The notes beneath the pieces are model-generated. The model worked only from the letters and a program-made list of their open reading frames with translations, searched no databases and had not been told where the DNA came from. The position numbers were made by a program, and so were the translations under genes. 64,000 nucleotides of DNA. It comes from Pseudobdellovibrionaceae bacterium (GTDB taxonomy: Bacteria; Bdellovibrionota; Bdellovibrionia; Bdellovibrionales; Bdellovibrionaceae). Of this stretch, positions 60,276 through 64,000 are shown in pieces (position 1 is the first letter of the stretch; each line of letters opens with the position of its first letter). Where the stretch lies: contig JAHBUS010000001.1 of the NCBI GenBank assembly GCA_019637955.1, positions 682,001-746,000 on the forward strand, read 5' to 3'.

Positions 60276-61514
60276 ATGAAAGCATTTATTTTGGCCGTGA
60301 TGACGGTGGCTGCCATTCCCGTCTGGGGACAAACGACAAACAGCTTACGGATGCCCACAACGGTCAACTCGACAGGTGGAGGCGGCGATGTCGCGCCGAT
60401 CCCGTCGGCCGCAAGCATCACGCGGACCTATCAAGATAAGGTCGTCGTTCGAATTCACAATCAATGCTTCGGCACAAATCTTCGAGCGGTGAGCAACCCT
60501 GTTTCTCCCAATGGACTGATTGTGGCGAGAATGAATTTAAATCTGAATGGCGCGGATACTACTATCGGCGTTACTTATCCCGGCCTAACTGCCGAAAACG
60601 GTCGCGGCTTTCAAACGGCGCAGGCTATTGCCAAAGAACTCGTGGTCGGACCTGAAAACTCCACCGCTTCGGTCTTTGGCAATGTCGTCACCATGGTCAT
60701 TCCCTTAACGGTGACTTCGACAACGCACACCGATGGTACCGTGACCGTGAGCCAAAATCGGATATCGGTGACCAATCCGACTTTTGATCAAGATATCAAT
60801 TGCGGCTCAGGTGGTTTATTTGCCCTGTTCGGCATGGGGTGTGGGCCTTACATGGGTCAGGCTGGGCGGCTGTCCGGCGACATCGGAACTCCGATTGTCG
60901 CGGCCGACAGTTCAGCCGTTGACATCACCGCGAGCTTCCCTGGTGAAAATGGCTTCTGCGGCGGATACTTCTCGCCGCTCATGGTTTTTATGGATGAAAA
61001 ACGACCTGACTTTACCGGGGCTTCAGACTTTCCTCTCTACGCTTTTGGCAAAACGGCCTGGCCCGAAGCTGGCTCTCCTGGACACTTCATTGCTATGGAT
61101 CGCGATGGAAATGGGAAAATCGATAAAGCTGACGAATTGTTCGGGGACAATCAGACGTACAAAAACGGCTTCGAGGCCCTCGCGGCTCTCGACTCCAACA
61201 AAGACGGTTGGATCACGTCGAAAGATAAAGATTTTAAAAAGCTTGTTCTTTGGAACGACAAGAACGGCAACGGAAAAACCGACAAAGGCGAAGTCGTGAA
61301 GCTCTCGACCGTGGTCGAGAAAATCTCGCTGGCCTACACCAAAGGGCATGTTCGGCCCATCGGGCTCTACGCCGAGGAGCGCGAAAAATCGATCGTGATT
61401 CTTAAAGGCGGTAAAAAAGTCGAAGTCGTGGATATGTGGTTCGCGCCCGCGCTTCGTAGCAACGAGAAGCTGAGCGACAATCGAAAACCCGCGTCCGCGG
61501 AGCCCGGCAAGTAA
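60276..61514 (+). CDS. secreted calcium-motif (EF-hand-like) protein
   Basis: GAGGGGG precedes the ATG at 60276. The 412-residue product has a signal peptide ending VWGQTT and, in its C-terminal third, three DxDxNG-type calcium loops: DRDGNGKIDKADELFG, DSNKDGWITSKDKDF and DKNGNGKTDKGEV. This triplet is seen in dockerin- and RTX-associated domains of secreted bacterial proteins. It lies 20 bases after the last pseudopilin gene, so it may be a fibre-tip adhesin or a substrate of the same export apparatus, comparable in logic to PilY1. Confidence 0.85.
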   Translation: MKAFILAVMTVAAIPVWGQTTNSLRMPTTVNSTGGGGDVAPIPSAASITRTYQDKVVVRIHNQCFGTNLRAVSNPVSPNGLIVARMNLNLNGADTTIGVTYPGLTAENGRGFQTAQAIAKELVVGPENSTASVFGNVVTMVIPLTVTSTTHTDGTVTVSQNRISVTNPTFDQDINCGSGGLFALFGMGCGPYMGQAGRLSGDIGTPIVAADSSAVDITASFPGENGFCGGYFSPLMVFMDEKRPDFTGASDFPLYAFGKTAWPEAGSPGHFIAMDRDGNGKIDKADELFGDNQTYKNGFEALAALDSNKDGWITSKDKDFKKLVLWNDKNGNGKTDKGEVVKLSTVVEKISLAYTKGHVRPIGLYAEEREKSIVILKGGKKVEVVDMWFAPALRSNEKLSDNRKPASAEPGK

Positions 61515-61549
61515 TCGCTTCCACGGGATTCTCATAAATTGAAACAATT

Positions 61550-61580
61550 GACGAGGGTCCAATAGGACCCTCGTCTCATT
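61550..61580 (+). terminator. strong hairpin terminator after the EF-hand gene
   Basis: Perfect 11-bp stem GACGAGGGTCC/GGACCCTCGTC with an AATA loop, then TCATTTGG; the T-run is weak. Confidence 0.6.
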
Positions 61581-61582
61581 TG

Positions 61583-61661
61583 GAGACACTTAAGAGAGCC
61601 GCCGAAGGCGGCACGGGCCAACAGCTGGTCCGGTCGAGTATTTCGCGGTTATATGTGTCTC
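61583..61661 (+). ncRNA. possible structured leader RNA (three-way junction)
   Basis: GAGACAC (61583-61589) can pair with GTGTCTC (61655-61661), enclosing two further stems: GCCGCC-GAA-GGCGGC (61598-61612) and GGGCCA-ACAGC-TGGTCC (61615-61631). The remaining loop could pair by CCGGT with ACCGG at 61664-61668. The arrangement lies about 55 bases before a lipoprotein start. It matches no riboswitch class I can recall; the evidence is base-pairing alone. Confidence 0.35.
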
Positions 61662-61714
61662 AAACCGGGAACGCTCCTTCATTTCGCCAATAATCTTACC
61701 GATATAAAGATTGT

Positions 61715-64000
61715 ATGAACAGAACGTACTTGGAACGTGGAAATTTCTCAACGCGCCTCTTGATGCTTCTCGCGACCGCCGTTGCGCTGTCGGGCTGTAG
61801 TATTAAGGGAGCAATCGATGAACTGACGTCATCTACTCTTGATGCCACTTCCAGCAAGATCGAGTCGCTGAACAACGACGCGAACTTGATCGCGGACAAT
61901 CAGTATCACGAAGCCGTGAAGGTCACTCTCTTCACCGCCTCGTCCTCACCCAAAGAGAACACCCGCCCGGAACTGCTTGTTCAAGGTGACGGTCAAAACG
62001 AATACCGCTGTAACGTTTCGGATTCGCAAGGGGTCGCGCACTGCTCGATCTCGTCGGACCGTCCCGGCATCAAACTCATCCGTCTCAAAGGTTTGAACAT
62101 CCGCAATATCGTGGCGCTGACCTTCTTCGACCACAACTCGGAAGTTCACCCGCTCGATCCCAATGGCAATCCGCTTCCCGACGGCGTCACGCCCGTTTTG
62201 GTCGGTAACGGCCAGAACTCGACGCAAATTCAAGTGGTCATCCGCGATGGCAATGGCAATCCCATCGCCGGTCAAACTCCCATTCTTCAAGTCACCGGAG
62301 GCTCCGGAAGCGCGCAAGTCTCTTGCACGCCATCGAATGCCTCGGGCATTTCGACCTGCACGATCACCGACGACGTGAGCAATACGCCCAGTCCGATCCC
62401 GCCGATCGTCGTTCACTACATTTTCCCGCCCATGCAAAACGGCACGACGATCAACGTCCAAGCACCTGATCTGATTCCGATCAAACTGCGCGCGGAAACG
62501 CACCCGAACGGTGCCAATGCTTCGACCGTTTCGAACCCTTCTGCACGCGCGCAAGTCAATGTCATGGTGACGGACGGAAGCGGCAACCCCGTCGCGGGTC
62601 AAACCCCCGTTTTGGGTATTAATCCCTCAAGCGGTTCGAGCTCGATCTGCTCGGTCACCAACGCCTCCGGTCTGTCATCTTGCTATATCACCAGCACGGC
62701 CGTGGGCACGAAGACGATTTCGGTCACTTCACCCGCGGGAATCACGGACACCCTCAATGTGGTGTTCGGCGCTCCCAACACTTACGTTCCGCCCGTCACC
62801 GCTCCCGCGGATGGCCACACGCCCGTGGCCGTTCAGATCCCTTTGATCGATGGCAGCGGCAACCCCATCGTGGGTCAAACTCCCGTTCTCAATATCCAGC
62901 CTCCCGGCAGCGAGTACGTTTGTACGCCCTCGAACGCGAGCGGCATCGCGACTTGCTTTATCACGAGCCCGAATCCTGGCACCGTCACCATCGAAGTGAC
63001 CTCGCCTGCGGGTGTTCAAGATCCCGATCACTCGGTTGTCTTTACTCCCGTGACCGGTGACAACGCTCCTCACAACCCGGCGACGGGTGAGGATGCGGTT
63101 CATTTGCCCATTCACCTGGTGGATTCAAACGGCAACCCCATCGTGGGTCAAACTCCCGTTCTGGACATCCAGCCTCCGAATGGCACCACTTATGTGTGTA
63201 CGCCTTCGAACTCGCAAGGTCTGTCGGACTGTTACATCACCAGCACCACGCCTGGCGATAAAACTGTGACCGTCACCAACCCGGCAATGCCTGGTTCGAC
63301 GACGATCAGCTTCGATCCTCCGACTTCGCCTCCCGTGACCACGGCTCCTGCCGATGGGCATTCGAGCGTGACCATCACGCTGGATCTGATTGTCGGCGGT
63401 TCGCCCGTCGCCAACGTGATTCCCACCCTCAGCATCTCGCCGTCCGCAGGGACGACGTACTCGTGTATTCCGTCAAACTCGCAGGGCCGTACTTTCTGTA
63501 TCATCGAGAGTTCGGTTCCGGGTCCGAAGACCATCACCGTGCTCACTCCCGCAGGCGTGACCGATACCGCCAGCGTGAACTTCACGTCGCCCAATGACGT
63601 GACCGAGCCTGTTCCCGCCGATGGCGTGACTCCTCTGGTTGTTCCCGTCATGCTCGTTGATGGCAGCGGCAATCCGATCGTGGGTCAAACACCCGTCTTG
63701 AGCATTTCGCCTTCGTCGGCCGGTATCACTTATGTGTGTACGCCTTCGGATTCGACGGGCCGTTCAATGTGTTCGATCTACAGCACCACTCAAGGCGACT
63801 TTACGTTCACCGTGACGTCTCCGGTGGGTGTGACCGAGTCCTTCCCGGGCCACTTCGGTGACAATGCTTCACCGGTGACCGGCCCCTCTTCGAGCACGAT
63901 CGTTCCGGCTGACGGCTCCAGCCGTCACGTGATCACCGTCAATATGGTGAATGGATCGGGTCAGCCCGCGCCTGGCACCATCCCGCAAGCAACCGTGAGC
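61715..64000 (+). CDS. lipoprotein with tandem Ig-like (Big-type) repeats, 3' truncated
   Basis: The frame opens at ATG 61715 and stays open to the window edge (762 codons), so the C-terminus is missing. A lipobox ALSGC (Cys28) anchors it to a membrane. From about residue 178 on, Ig-like units of 90-110 residues recur, each starting near DGSGNPIVGQTPVL and containing a Cys pair in YVCTPSNASGIATCFI followed by VTSPAG. The pattern recalls Big_1/invasin-type domains of adhesins. At least six units are visible. It probably extends from the surface as a stalk. The ribosome site is weak. Confidence 0.92.
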   Translation, partial: MNRTYLERGNFSTRLLMLLATAVALSGCSIKGAIDELTSSTLDATSSKIESLNNDANLIADNQYHEAVKVTLFTASSSPKENTRPELLVQGDGQNEYRCNVSDSQGVAHCSISSDRPGIKLIRLKGLNIRNIVALTFFDHNSEVHPLDPNGNPLPDGVTPVLVGNGQNSTQIQVVIRDGNGNPIAGQTPILQVTGGSGSAQVSCTPSNASGISTCTITDDVSNTPSPIPPIVVHYIFPPMQNGTTINVQAPDLIPIKLRAETHPNGANASTVSNPSARAQVNVMVTDGSGNPVAGQTPVLGINPSSGSSSICSVTNASGLSSCYITSTAVGTKTISVTSPAGITDTLNVVFGAPNTYVPPVTAPADGHTPVAVQIPLIDGSGNPIVGQTPVLNIQPPGSEYVCTPSNASGIATCFITSPNPGTVTIEVTSPAGVQDPDHSVVFTPVTGDNAPHNPATGEDAVHLPIHLVDSNGNPIVGQTPVLDIQPPNGTTYVCTPSNSQGLSDCYITSTTPGDKTVTVTNPAMPGSTTISFDPPTSPPVTTAPADGHSSVTITLDLIVGGSPVANVIPTLSISPSAGTTYSCIPSNSQGRTFCIIESSVPGPKTITVLTPAGVTDTASVNFTSPNDVTEPVPADGVTPLVVPVMLVDGSGNPIVGQTPVLSISPSSAGITYVCTPSDSTGRSMCSIYSTTQGDFTFTVTSPVGVTESFPGHFGDNASPVTGPSSSTIVPADGSSRHVITVNMVNGSGQPAPGTIPQATVS
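62858..62889 (+). repeat. 32-base exact repeat in the Ig-like gene, copy 1
   Basis: Identical in sequence to 63131-63162; both encode GNPIVGQTPVL. Nucleotide identity suggests recent duplication or gene conversion between units. Confidence 0.85.
63131..63162 (+). repeat. 32-base exact repeat in the Ig-like gene, copy 2
   Basis: Identical to 62858-62889, spaced 273 bases (91 codons) from it, the length of one domain unit. Confidence 0.85.

Noticed and set aside
61583-61661. Known c-di-GMP (GEMM), SAM or cobalamin riboswitch
   Set aside because: The conserved loops and boxes of these classes are absent; only the base-pairing pattern is suggestive.
1-64000. CRISPR arrays, rRNA genes or insertion sequences
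   Set aside because: No regularly spaced short repeats, rRNA segments or transposase motifs were seen; the tandem repeats present are in-frame coding repeats.

Overview
The window reads as chromosome of a predatory or gliding deltaproteobacterium-like organism, most likely a member of the Bdellovibrionota. The clues are an operon resembling the Myxococcus/Bdellovibrio Agl-Glt gliding machinery, a histone-fold protein, several peptidoglycan-remodelling enzymes and many secreted or outer-membrane proteins without familiar names. Most genes are G+C-rich with tight ATGA or TAATG junctions. This assignment is inferred from gene content; no 16S gene is present.

Layout. 1-9,000: end of an unknown gene, a secreted Met/Gly repeat protein, then a minus-strand group with a YcbB-like L,D-transpeptidase, a lipoteichoic-acid-synthase-like sulfatase-fold enzyme and two secreted proteins. 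9,032-9,572: a BolA and CGFS glutaredoxin pair (Fe-S homeostasis). 9,665-20,351: a ten-gene minus-strand operon (TolQ/ExbB, two TolR/ExbD, a long TPR protein, a small exported protein, an AgmX/PglI-type TonB-like protein, a lipoprotein, an outer-membrane barrel, a second TPR protein, a vWA lipoprotein). Together they look like a proton-driven trans-envelope motor with its periplasmic and outer-membrane parts. 20,663-30,635: metabolism and signalling (nitronate monooxygenase-like enzyme, DUF2892, Hpt, FAD oxidase, SerA, and an NtrC-type regulator co-transcribed with CdsA and PlsC), then a metallo-beta-lactamase-fold hydrolase and an esterase.

30,750-32,550: tRNA-Arg(UCU) followed directly by an A+T-rich two-gene islet, a DUF262 protein and a HEPN-motif protein. 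This is the best candidate for an under-described defence or toxin module. 32,561-35,539: LysR regulator, DM13 protein, an XRE regulator with an unknown partner, DUF2239. 35,655-44,642: complete kdpFABCDE with an OmpL-like porin at its head; the 27-residue kdpF was found by hand.

44,921-51,854: lipoproteins and secreted proteins, a second L,D-transpeptidase, a lysozyme-fold-like protein with a Pro/Thr linker, an HTTM-like membrane protein, small hydrophilic proteins and a YccA/BI-1 protein. 51,858-54,909: RecQ, a CoA-binding protein, and a GreA/B-like factor followed closely by a protein that joins a six-cysteine putative zinc domain to a histone fold. 55,060-64,000: an outer-membrane barrel, an overlapping run of three pseudopilin genes with a downstream EF-hand-type secreted protein, a possible structured RNA, and the first 762 codons of a lipoprotein built from Ig-like repeats that runs off the window.

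All functional calls rest on motifs read by eye; no database search was possible.
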